NCBI GenBank assembly: GCA_037157565.1 | Contig: JAZHRO010000013.1 | Coordinates: 32,740,501-32,804,500, forward strand | Direction: 5' to 3' | Origin: Thalassia testudinum | Taxonomy: Eukaryota; Streptophyta; Magnoliopsida; Alismatales; Hydrocharitaceae | Length of the DNA: 64,000 nucleotides | Part shown: piece after piece, positions 32,136 through 42,862 of the stretch | Layout: every line of letters begins with the position of its first letter | Position numbering within the stretch: position 1 is the stretch's first letter | Notes under the pieces: generated by a model | The model's database searches: none | The model's input: only the letters and a program-made list of their open reading frames with translations | What the model was told of the DNA's origin: nothing | Position numbers and translations under genes: made by a program

Positions 32136-33885
32136 TGTTGGTGCTAGAGCACCACGATCATTTGTTTTGATGATAACAAAACACGTGTTATTTAACATTT
32201 GCAATTTGAGTCCTAGATTTCAGGTCAATTGCAAATGTGGACGTGTTTAGACGGAACTCGAGCTCGCATCCAGGACGGATTGGAAGAGCATGACGGAAAA
32301 CAGAGGAGGTTCGCGTGGAGCGAAAGATTGAAGATGGAAGGAAATGAAGAATAGGATAGATTTCCTTCTTTTGTACTTGTTGTATTTTTTCGTTTCTTTT
32401 GTTGCTCTTTATTTTTCCTTAGAAAATTATGTTAAAGAGCCTCAAAGAACCCTAACAGTAGTCCTAGGAACACCGGCACAACCCTAGGATACTTAGGTTT
32501 TCTGTAGAATACTTAGAAAACCAATATAGGGTTCAAACAGCACTTCCAGACGTCTAATTCCCAAATCAGACGTCTGATAAAGCATTTTAAGACGTCTGAC
32601 TGTTGTTTCAGACGTCTGATAACTGTTAGGCTGGACATAGTTAGTTCTGTCTGATGAATTCAGACGTCCAGACCTTAGACCAGACGTCTTAGGAGACATC
32701 TGATGACTTTGCCAGACGTCCAATTAGTGGACCGTTGGCTGGCTTAGAAAACACTCAAGATTATGACCGTTAGAGCCTTATCAGACGTCCATAGGACTTT
32801 CCAGACGTCTGATAAATGACCGTTTTGCCTCGGCTGACCCAAAAACTCTTCTCAGAGATTTTCTAGCCGTTGCAACGTTTGGAAATCAATTCCCACAGTA
32901 AAAGTAGGTTTCCAGACGTCCAGACATAGTACCAGACGTCCTGTATGTCGTCTGATGGACTTGCGCAAAAACCCTGTTTAGATCTGATTCAAGTCAGGGA
33001 GAAACCCGCATAGAATCAGACGTCTGACCTTGGAATCAGACGTCTTAAAGTGGCCTTCCAGACGTCTGATGCCAGAGTTAGACGTCTGATAACCCTGTCA
33101 AATGTAATCATTGTCCTGATTTCGGCCTGATTCTCTTGGGCTTTGCACCCAACGGCTATAGAACCTTTCTTAAGCCTTCCAAAGCCTTCCTAAGGCCTCT
33201 ATAAATAGAGGGGAGCCTTTGCAACACAAAAACACACAAGATATACACTTAGAAAAACACAAGACACACTTAAGCAACATACTTCCACTCTCTTGTGTCC
33301 AATTGAGGCCCTTGCTCTCCAAGCTCTAGTTTCATTCTCTTGAGAGCATCAAGTCTTCGCGCACCCGCTCTCCCGCCGTTGTTCACGAGAGCGACATTGC
33401 GCCGTTGCGTGGCTCACGCACCCGCGTCATCCTCGACGCACTCCTTGCAAAGGGGAGTTTCCTTATTCCTATAGAAGCTAGGTTCTTAATTACTTTGTTG
33501 GCTCTATAGGACCTGTTGTTTTATTTTATCTTTGTTATTTTGGTTGGGTATTCGCTTTGCGAATTCCCGTCTCCTTCGTGGGACAAAATCCTTCTCGTGG
33601 AGAGAAGGGGTTGAGGAACGCTACCCTCGTACTTGTAGCGTGGTTGTATTGAGGTTGAATCACCCTCGTTTTAAGTGATTCGGTTTAGTGGATTTGATCA
33701 ACTAGGTTGATCGGAAAATCCTAACTTGAGAGGGTTAGGTGGTGGTTTTCACCCGGTTTGGGTTTCCACCTAAAAATACCTGTGTACATTTTGTGATTGC
33801 TTATTTTTGTGATATTGCTTTATATAGTTCAATTCCGCTTTTTTTTTGTCACGCTGATCTCACCCCTCCAAGTAGGGAACTTTCA
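32136..33885 (+). repeat. Array LTR 6 (outer 3' LTR)
   Basis: R-type reference: A at 32698, A at 32845, G at 32950, G at 33561. It ends TTTCA at 33885, followed by the right target copy GACAT (33886-33890) and then the resumed Athila LTR. It differs from LTR 1 at about five of 1750 positions by eye. A 136-codon ORF at 33739-34149 crosses the boundary and is a chance fusion. Confidence 0.95.
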
Positions 33886-33890
33886 GACAT

Positions 33891-34699
33891 GGCATGGGAG
33901 CCGATCCATGCGAAGAGGACAACGCGAGGAGTCCTTTCAAATCTGGGGTCGGCTCGCCAAGTCTGTGCAGCGCCATCCTCCGTGAAAAGTCGCCGGAGGT
34001 ATGGCCTGCGCAGTGCGGGGGGCAGAGGGACCCTTTTGAAGAAAGAGATGAGAAAGGTAGGGGGGTCTCTGCAAAGTCAAAAAGCTAAGGGTCAAAAAGT
34101 AATTGCTCAGGACCATTTTGTAAAGTGGGTTAAGGCGACCTACCCTTAGGTCCAAGTTTTCGTAAAAACCTAATTTGGACCTGAGGAATCCAATGGTGAG
34201 GTTGGATTTTAGGTTTGACCAAGTTTGATCAGACATTTTGCATAAAAACCCAAATTAGGTCAAAAATTGGGTATGGTTCTCAATTTAGGTCAAGATAGTC
34301 TCCAATGGTCAAATTGAAGGTTCTAAATCCTAGGGAATATTGTTTTATGAATTTTAGAGGGTTTATTGATTTTTATCTTTCCTAAAACTTCGTGAATTAA
34401 AGTGGATTTATTTTAGGGTTACAGAATGTCATTTAATTCCCAAATTTCGTCATAACCCTTTTTTTTATCAAGTCATTCCCACTTTTTCTCTTATTAAGCC
34501 CATTTGACCTGTGTGTAGGCCCTTAGAAATCTCGTTTATGCACTGCAATGGTAAAATTACAGTTTTACCCCTTATGAATTATTTTATTCTCAGATTTGTA
34601 ATTTCCAAATTTAGGCTTACCCTTAGGTTTTGTAGGAGTTTTTGTTCAATTTATTAGGTCAAAATGTGCTTGTCAAGGTTCATGATGAAGTGCTCATCA
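33891..34699 (-). repeat. 3' LTR of the Athila-like element, right part (after the array)
   Basis: Matches 44734-45544 of the other LTR. It includes the AT-rich outer block (34160-34660) and ends TCATCA at 34699, forming a perfect hairpin with TGATGA at 34683-34688. With 13983-15830 it rebuilds a 2657-bp LTR, against 2682 bp for the other copy. Confidence 0.92.
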
Positions 34700-36290
34700 T
34701 AACCCCATGCCTAGCTTTTGCTAGTCCCTTAGCGAAAATTTCAGGTTTTAACCTCTATTCTAGACCATGAATTCCTTTCATCAAATTTGATAAGTGCTTT
34801 TTCTCTTGTATCCTTGATTAGGTCAGAATGCCAACCAGAAGCCTAAAAGATACTCTAGTACCAACCAAGATCCAGATCTGTCTAGCTTTAGCCTCAGTCT
34901 TTAGCAAAGATTTTTAAGGCCCTCAGAAACTATCCTAAAGTTTATTGGACTCCGTGGTTAAAGCACCCGTGCTTGAGATATTTTTAGCCTTGGTTCAGCT
35001 TGCAGTGCATTTTGTAAGAGAGAGACAGAAGGTTTATTTGTTTGGAGAGTTTTCTCTCTCTTTTCTTTTTAATTCTAGCTTAGGATTGGCTTCTCAACAA
35101 GGTCTGTATCGGATTCCTCATCCCCATCATCAATCCTCAAAGGTCCCTGGCAGTCGATGCTTCGAGATAGCACCGTCCATGGTAACCCCCAGAACCCTAG
35201 CTTTCAAGATTTCGAGATAATCCTGTCCATGGTGTTCCGTGGCCGAATTCATACCCTAGCAATTGACACTTCGTTATAATGCCATCCATGGAATCTGAAC
35301 TAGCAGAGTGCTTACATGCCCCCAGTAGGATATGTAAATATCCTAGGAGACAAGCATCGAGGAGATGATATGTTGTTACACATCTTCGAGGGGAATTTCC
35401 CACCTCTCCGCACCGGGAACTCGTCCAAATCAACTTGTGTTGATCAGCCTCTCCTAATCTAGGTAACATTTTCAGAATATTTGAAACGCTTCTGTGTGAT
35501 TTTGATATTTATGCTCGTTGAACCAGACTGTGTGTGTGAATTTGGGTGCTTAGGTTACTGAGTCCCGTAAACCGAAGGTCAGTTAACGAGGCTGAATACT
35601 CCCTAAGCCTTAGACCTAATACTTAAACTTTTCATTTTCCTTAACCTCTTGAGGAATATCTAGATCTTAATGGGTACTAAGAGTCGAGCCAAGAATGCCC
35701 AAGGTTTGCGTTCTTACTAATCTTGTTGTGCACTTTCGCTTTACTTTTCCTTAATGTGGTCTAGAACTTTAGTTAATTCCTTAATTTCTTACTAATGACT
35801 ATTCCTTTTTCTTTTTCATTTTGTGCTCCTTTTTAGCATTCTGCTCTTTTTCTCTTCCTCCTTCTGTAAAGTTTACCAGCACTTTCTTCCTTCCTCCAAA
35901 GTTTTTTTTTTTTAGTATATGCGAATTTTTTTGTTGAAACCTTTTCTTGTTATGTCATTTCATTACACTTTCATACCCCCCCATGCCTAAGGTTTGCAAT
36001 GTCCTCATTGTACATTAGGTGGGTTTTTATTTGATCAGGTTCAAGCATTAGGACAGATATTTAGGTGAGTGGATGGGTCGAGGTGACTATTGCGGACGAT
36101 TTCTAATCTCAGGTATGAGTACCTGAGGTGAAATCGGTTGTCCTAAGGAATGAACCTAAAGTGCAAAGAAATGTCAGAAAAGGTTTTGGTTTTTCAAAAA
36201 GAATGACGGGCTGCCTCCCGTTAAGTGCTGAGTTTTACGCCATCAACTGGGCGCAATAAGCTCAGGGAGAATGGAGGATAAATGATGACT
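34700..36290 (-). other. 3' non-coding region of the Athila-like element
   Basis: No ORF of note. A polypurine-type word GCATGGGGTTA lies next to the LTR (34700-34710, - strand), and a stronger GGCATGGGGGGG at about 35978-35989. Just downstream of integrase, 36208-36232 carries the GGCTGCCTCCCGTTAAGTGC block typical of Athila 3' regions. No env-like ORF was found. Confidence 0.65.
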
Positions 36291-36299
36291 CAGCCAAGT

Positions 36300-37420
36300 C
36301 TGTATTGGTTACGTCTATGAACGGTTTGAGTCTCTGACCATTCACGATGAAAGGTTTGGAATCGTGGCTGAGCGGACTGATCTCGATGGCTCAATTTCCA
36401 AAATTCTGTCAGAAAGATATGATCCGACCCACTTGAATCGCAATTTCCCAGGGAATAGTTTGAGTCGGGCATCGAAGAGTGGGACCTTCTGACCAAGGGG
36501 GAAGATCTTTCTAGATATGTGCTTGTCATGAAAGGCTTTAACCCACTCTTTGTAGATCCGTGAGTTCTCGTACGCATCAAGGCGTAATTCATCAATCTCG
36601 CTCATCTGAAGCTTTCTGTGGGTTCCAGTCTTAGAAAGATCTAAGTTGCAGCTCCGTACTGCCCAATAGGCTTTGTGCTCCAATTCGACGAGAAGGTGAC
36701 ATGCCTTCCCGTACACCAGTCTAAAAGGAGACATGCCTAATTGGGTCTTGTGGGCGGTCCTATAAGCCCACAAAGCTTCCGGGAGTCAGGATGACCAGTC
36801 CTTCCAGTCAGGTCAAACAGTAACCTACAGGATTTTCTTGATCTCCAGATTTGATAGCTCAGATAGACCATTAGTCTGGGGGTGGTAAGGAGTAGAGATT
36901 CGGTGAGACACCCTATATTTGGTCATCAATGACCTGAACTAAGCATTGGTAAAATGGGTCTCTCCATCAGAGATGATCGCACGAGGAATCCCGAACCGTG
37001 AGAAGATGTTCTGATGAACGAATTTGATGACAATCTTGTGATCATAGGTTCGGGTCAGAATGGCTTCGATCCATTTGGACACGTAGTCCACAGCAAGTAA
37101 GATGTACTCAAAGCCGTCCGAGATAAGGAAGGGGTCCATAAAATCAAGTCCCCCAAATATCGAAAATCTCGCATACGAGAATCGACTGTAAAGACATCAT
37201 GTCACGATGGCTCATGTTGCCCAAAGTTTGGCAACGGCTGCATGCCTTACAGTGACTGTATGCATCCTTGAAGATAGTGGGCCAGTAAAAGCCACATTGG
37301 AGGATTTTTTATGCGGTTTTATGCCTAAAAAAGTGGCCACCGCATGCCTGGTCATGGCAGAAAGAGATAATGTCATTGATTTCGACCTCTGGGACACATC
37401 GCCGGATGATTTGGTCAGCA
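36300..37420 (-). pseudogene. pol: Degenerate integrase of the Athila-like element
   Basis: Integrase inserts the cDNA. On the - strand: zinc-binding part near 37310-37380 (FCHDQACGGHFF), catalytic core at 36939-37139 (VDYVSKWIEA and GIPRAIISDGETHF, second catalytic Asp), and C-terminal part at 36342-36773 ([34 protein letters not shown]). Stops at about 36938 and 37140 and frame changes separate the pieces. It is the last gene before the 3' region. Confidence 0.85.
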
Positions 37421-38130
37421 CCTATGTAGAATAAGTACGGGTCTTCCCAGATGTAGTACTTGGCATCGGAGTACAACTTGTCTTTCTTGGCCTTCGGCCA
37501 ATCATACGGGATCTGGTGTGATGCCAAGAAGTTTACTATATCAGCAAACGATGGAAGCCTGGTACCAATAGTCAAGAGGTGGTCATCAGGAAAATGCTCC
37601 GTGATGGGTCCAGAAGGGTCGACGATCTCAGAAGGAAGGCGAGACAAGTGGTCAACTACCACGTTTTATCTTCCCGCCTTGTCGCGAATCTTGAGGTTGA
37701 ATTCTTGCAACAGCAAGATCCATCGGATTAATCGAGACTTTGCGTCCTTCTTCGCAAGGAGATGCCTTACAGCTGTGTGATCCAAGCAGATTATGATGTG
37801 GGAACCCAGAAGATAAGATCTGAATTTTTTTAGGGCAAATACTACAACTAGCAGCTCTTTCTCCGTAACCGTGTAGTTATGCTGAGCCCCGTCAAGTGTC
37901 TTGCTAATGTAGTAGATGACCACGGGTTTCCCATCAATCTTCTGCCCTAGAACCACTCCTACAGCGAAGTCAGATGCATCGCACATGATCTCAAAGGATT
38001 GAGACCAATCAGGGGACTGTAGGATCGGGGCTTGGGTGACTTGGTCACGAAGGATCTCAAAAGCTTGAGTGCATTCCTTGGAAGTCTCAAAGGGTACATC
38101 CTTAAAGAGAAGAGTAGTCAGAGGGCGCAC
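37309..38130 (-). pseudogene. pol: Degenerate RNase H of the Athila-like element
   Basis: Pieces in order: [32 protein letters not shown] and [10 protein letters not shown] (38130-37666), then VVDHLSRLPSE (37662 on). The catalytic-type Asp/Glu positions are present, unlike in the + strand relative at 3501-4264, where LDHT reads SNHT. A stop separates the two parts at about 37663-37665. Confidence 0.85.
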
Positions 38131-38244
38131 GATTTTCGAGAAATCAGGGATGAAACGACAGTAAAAACCAACGTGCCCTAGGAAAGATCAGATGTCCCTG
38201 ATCGAGCTAGGCATAGGAAGTTTAGAAATCAGATTAACCTTGGC

Positions 38245-38960
38245 TCAATCCACCTGGATGCCTCTCTCAGAAATTAAGTGTCCCAGGATGATCCCCTCAG
38301 GCACCATAAAGTGGCTCTTGTCCCAGGAAAGAACCAGATTTACATCAATGCAACACCTGAGTATGTGAACCAAGTGCTGGAGGCAATCGTCAAATGATGG
38401 CCCAAAAACTGAGAAGTCATCCATGAATACTTCCAGATAATCACCTACCATATCAGAGAATATGGCAAGTATGCACCACTAAAAAGTCACGGGTGCATTG
38501 CAGAGACCAAAAGGCATCCTTCGGAACGCGTAAGTCCCGAGGGAGCAGGTGAATGTGGTCTTCTCTTGGTCCTCTGGATGAATCGCCACTTGGTTGTAAC
38601 TGGAGTACCCGTCAAGAAAGCAGAAGAATCTATTTCCCGTTAGTTTCTCGAGAACTGATCAATAAACGGTAGTGGGAAATGATCTTTCTTCATGAAGGAA
38701 TTGAGTCTTCGGTAATCTATGCAAACTCTCCACGAGTTGGCTATTCTGGTAGGTATGACTTCTCCGATTTCAGTCGTGATGGTGGTGAGCCCTGCCTTCT
38801 TAGGCACAACCTGGATTGGGCTCACCCAATGGCTGTCGGAGATCGGGTAGATGATCCCTGCATCTAACCACTTAATGATCTCCTTTTTCACGACCTCCTA
38901 CAGATTGAGATTCAGACGTCTTTGCATCTCTCGTGAAGGTCGTGTGCCCTCTTTAGAATA
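38245..38960 (-). pseudogene. pol: Degenerate reverse transcriptase of the Athila-like element
   Basis: Visible motifs: WLDAGIIYPISDSHWVSPIQ and CIDYRRLN (38891-38640), FLDGYSSYN-type motif near 38610, and FMDDFSVFGPSFDDC (38430 region, catalytic Asp pair). Stops and frame breaks near 38640 and 38480 make it non-functional. Order and motifs match the + strand copy at 2559-3500, so both belong to one family. Confidence 0.87.
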
Positions 38961-39049
38961 AATGCAATGTGTGCAATAAAAGAGACTTATTCCAGTCAAA
39001 TCATCGAGAGTCCAACCAATGGCTCTGCGATGTTGTTGGAGAACAGCAA

Positions 39050-39895
39050 TCAGACTGGATTCCTAGTCATGTGTGAGTTTGGAGTTATAATCATCGGAAG
39101 TGTCTGATTGGAACCCAAAAAGATGTATTTCAAATGATCGAGAAGGGGTTTGAGTTCAAGAATGGGGTTATCAGCAGCAACGGGTGGTTCAGAGTGAGTG
39201 TGGAGTACAAGGGTAGGAGTTATAGGTCTGTCTATATCAAGTTCTGACTCCTCTAATTGCAGTTTTAGATCTTCTTGTGGTTGATGAGGGATAATCATGT
39301 TGTCCTCCATTTGTGGTTCATCAACCACGGCTCTGATGTCACAAATTTGTTCAACGACACCGCAATTAATCCCTTGTTGGGCCTTAAAGATCTCAATCTT
39401 AAGAGTCTGATTTCCAAATTTTAGCTCTATTTGGCCCTCTTCACAACTTATATTGGCCCTTACAGTGGCCAGAAAAGGTCTCCCTAGTATGATTGGTGTA
39501 TCCCTTGGATTTTCAGGTGCGTCCATGTCCAGAACTACAAAATCTACAGGAAAATAGAAATCCTGCACCCTAACAATAACATCCACAAGAATTCCCTTAG
39601 GTGACTTGATAGATCGATCGACTAACTACAATGTCACCTCAGTCGATTTCAGTTCAGATTCTTCTAGATGGTTAAGTAGGGATGTGGGCATCAAGTTTAT
39701 GGAGGCACCTAGGTCCAATAATGCCCTATCAAACTAGGTCTCACCAATCTTACATGAAATCAGGGGGGTGCCTGGGTCTTTTGCCTTGGGTGGGAGTTTA
39801 CTCAGGATTATAGAGCTAGCTTGCTCTGATAGTACAATCGGACTCCCACTCTTGGTTCGCGGCTTACGCTGAGGTGTACACACGTTCTTCAAGAA
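39050..39895 (-). pseudogene. Degenerate aspartic protease of the Athila-like element
   Basis: The active-site stretch ALLDLGASINLMP lies near 39700-39735, and the distal part (FPVDFVVLDMDAPE, IILGRPFLATVRANI) is in the open stretch 39050-39586. A frame break lies near 39590-39630. It is the same protease type as at 1924-2548. Confidence 0.82.
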
Positions 39896-41780
39896 TCATG
39901 CGTAAGCCAATACGTGGCGGATTGCATCCATCAAGGGGATGTTTATTTGGACCTGCTCAAAGAGCTTAATCAGGTCCTCCTCAGAAGTCACGGGTTTAGT
40001 TGTCCTCTTTCCCTTGGTCAAGGCCTCGGGAAATGGAACCTTGGTTGGTTCCTCTAGGATAGGTCCAGGTTTCTGATCTGGGATAGGGATAGGAACATCC
40101 TGGATAACTTTCCTAGGGTTTGGGTCACTACCAGGCTTGTAGTGGTCTGGATACGGTGGATCTTGGGTTGCCTTACCACTACGGGTCGTTACCAAATTTA
40201 GTCCTGCCTGGTTCTGGTTGGGGGTTGGTAGGATGGGCTGCTGCTGTTGGTAACCAGCATAGCAGGTTGAAGCTTCCATCCCGTCAGGTAATGGAACAGA
40301 AGGGGCCTGATAGATCAAGTGTGCTTGGCCCGGGTTTGGGTTCATAACACATCGCTAGGTCGGCACACTATTCGGGTTAGGAAGAGGCTAAGAAGGAAGT
40401 ATGCCAGGTTGGCGAGAATTCGTCAACTGGGCGAGTTGGTTGCAGACCTCTATGATTTCATCCTTATGTTGCTTCTGGATAGTGGCTTCTGGATAAGGGA
40501 CATTTGATCCTGATTGGGCCCAGATGGATAAGTAGGGTTGGACCGAGGCTGAGGTGGCTGGTAAGGACGAGGGGCTTGTGGACAGGGTTGAAAGGGTGGT
40601 CTTGGATTCTGAAAATTTCCCGCCCACTGGAAATTTGGATGGTTTCTCCATCCAGGATTATAGGTGTAAATGGGTCATTCTGGATGGCGTTGAGGTCCTC
40701 GCAGGTCTAAGGAGCCTCAGGACAGTCGGAGAATGGGGGAATAGAGTTCCCCCGGCAAGAATAGAAAGGATCGAAGATCCCTCCGATCCTGGAGTCAGAA
40801 GGGGGTGGATACGAGCCCATCCTAGGAGAAGGTCAGTGAAAAATGTTCTGCACAATTTCCCGTGCAGGAGGGGGCTGTGCGAAGGAGTTCTGCGTAGAGG
40901 TGGCTCGCTGTAAGTGCTGAGTCAGCTCATCCACCTTCTTCTCAATAATTGAGACCTTGTCCAATCGACTGGTCATTAATTCCAGGTCAACTAATGCGGA
41001 TAGGCCCTACGTCTCATGTGCTCCACTAAGGTTCGTCGCTACGAAGGTATTCGTCCGGTCGAATAGTCCCATGGAGTCATTGTTGATGGAGTTCTCTCAC
41101 ATATTCTCAAGAATCTCCCATACGGTGTCTTCATGTTGACCCATGATATTCCCTCCGCAAGTTGCATTGACGAACAGTCTAATATCTTCACGAAGTCCCT
41201 GGTAAAAAGACTGGACCTATTCCCATTTAAGAACTCCATGATGGGGGCGCTTTCTCATGAAATCCTGGAATCGATCCCATGCCTCATGAAGAGGTTCTCC
41301 CGTCTGTTGCATGAAGTAAGTAATCTGATGGTGCAAGGCGTTTGTCCGAACAACGGGGAAGAACTTCAAAAACTCGGATTGAAGTTCTTCCCAAGTGTTG
41401 ATCGGGCGGGTCTATGTCTGATACCAATGAGCCGCCTTGTCCATAAGGGAGAAAGAGAACATCTTCATGAGCAAGATATTCTGATTTTGTGCATCTGACC
41501 CGAAGGTTTGGGCCAGATGCTTAAGTTGTTTGATATGCTGGAAGGGGTCTTTAGAGTTAAGCCCATAGAATTTAGGTATGGCATGAATCATGTTGGGCTT
41601 CAATTCGAAATCAAGTCCTCCAGTCAGGATTCTGACTCGAGGCTCAATTGCCACCGTAGCGGGGTTATAGTGATCTCGCATCATGAGGCGCTGCGGTGGG
41701 TTCATGAAGTTTTGGAAGAGATCATTGAGTCGCTGGAGCTGGTGCTCAAGATTATTCTCTTCTTCAACAGGTTGAGCCAT
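39896..41780 (-). pseudogene. gag: Degenerate gag of the Athila-like element
   Basis: It starts at 41780 with MAQPVEEENNLEHQLQRLND and has the family block IHAIPKFYGLNSKDPFQH. The Trp that is a stop in the + strand copy is intact here (AAHWYQT), but a stop follows at about 41409-41411. The middle (RFLDLMRK-like core, 41200-41300 region) and the Pro/Gln-rich C-terminal part (40345-39896, ending VPFPEALTKGKR and NIPLMDAIRHV) are in other frames. It follows a leader of about 1 kb, usual for Athila. Confidence 0.85.
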
Positions 41781-42840
41781 TGTGGAAGAAGGGGAATTAG
41801 GTTCAATGTCAGAAGAGAGGTCTATGGAAGTGGTTGTCGCACAAATAACAGTACTGAGGCTTGGCCTTGGGGAGAGTGGATTTCTATAGGAGGTTTCAAG
41901 GACCTCCTACCGAACATGCACCGATGGATTGAACGAGATTAGAAGGTGCTAGACCCAATCAAGACACCCAAAATGTTGGGTGACTATAGAGGTTCGGGGC
42001 GGATGGTAAGCCTTAATCATAAAGTCGTCCACCTGAGAATTACTGGGCAGCCAGAGAGGGTGAGTCCCGTGAAGACCCCTACACGGTAGAGCGCCCCCAC
42101 GGGTTACAGGGTTTCCCCCATCCGACCTCTCTTGTCACTGAGATTCCAGGTAGACCAAAATGGGGACCTTGACCTCTTTAAGTCTACCACTTTTAATTAG
42201 GATCAAGGTGCTTAGGGTTTCACTTGAACTTTAACCTTTTGTGTGCAAAAAGTGACCTAATTTAAAGGTTGGTTGATCCAAGGGATCAACTTTACCTATT
42301 AGTTCCTGTGAGAGCTTATTAGGTCCTTTCTTTTATGGTTCAAGTGAATTAAGAGCTGGATTGCTTAGGGTTTCTCTTAATAGGTCTTTTCAAGCAATGG
42401 TTTAGGCACACCTCTTTTGGGAATTTTCAATTCTTGATTAGAAGATGTGTCTCTAAAATCCTAGCTTTGAATCCTAGGTTGGCTCTAATTGGTCCAGTTA
42501 GTTGCCTCAGGATTAGGTAACTAGGGCTCAAGTAAGAAGGTTTTAGCCCTAATTACCTTCAGTGGATATGCAGATAAAATGTGTTGAAATTTAAAAGCAG
42601 GCAACTTTGTGAATTACTATGTATAGAAGACAGGTAACCCTAGATTGATTTTCTTTTTCTTTTTCCTCTTTAGAATTTAAGGGGCTTAAGAGAGAGGATA
42701 GAAGATTACCTGTCCATTGGTGTGGTTGTTGTGCGGCTGCTTGATCCTTCTCGCCTTCCAGTGCCTGCACAACAGATGAGAGATCAAGTCAGTAGTCAAT
42801 CAGAAATTGTGATTCAATAGCTTCTAGAATGCCTGTTGCT
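41781..42840 (-). other. Untranslated leader between primer site and gag
   Basis: AT-rich, no supported ORF. The distal part (42590-42840) resembles the leader fragment at 4360-4575, which supports one family for both. Packaging signals of gypsy elements usually lie here; none can be defined by eye. Confidence 0.65.
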
Positions 42841-42857
42841 CCCTGGCAACGGCGCCA
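42841..42857 (-). other. Primer-binding site for tRNA-Asp
   Basis: The same 17-base sequence as at 4576-4592, complementary to the 3' end of plant tRNA-Asp with one mismatch. It is 5 bp from the LTR end at 42863 and fixes the - strand orientation. Confidence 0.92.
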
Positions 42858-42862
42858 AAAAC

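Larger units (their letters stand above)
15826..33890 (+). mobile_element. Tandem five-unit array of a non-autonomous Sirevirus-like (Ty1/copia) gag-only element
   Basis: The array spans 15831-33885, exactly 18,055 bp: six LTRs of 1750 bp alternating with five internal regions of 1511 bp (6 x 1750 + 5 x 1511). The period is 3261 bp with no indel. Neighbouring units share each LTR. Only the outermost edges have a target duplication, AACAT (15826-15830) and GACAT (33886-33890), one base apart; the uninterrupted LTR at 44729-44733 reads GGCAG there. LTRs begin TGTTGG and end TTTCA. Sirevirus affinity rests on the initiator tRNA-Met site, repeated AAGGGGGAG tracts before the 3' LTR, palindrome-rich LTRs and a Gag with copia-type N-terminus plus coiled coil. 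There is no protease, integrase, RT or RNase H, so it must have moved with help. It fits the TR-GAG class. An assembly copy-number error cannot be excluded from sequence alone. Confidence 0.95.

Noticed and set aside
33739..34149. 136-codon ORF across the right array border
   Set aside because: A chance fusion of LTR 6 with the resumed Athila-like LTR.
42841..42857. tRNA-Asp gene fragment (also at 4576)
   Set aside because: Only the last 17 bases of the tRNA match, immediately beside an LTR end: a primer-binding site, not a tRNA gene.
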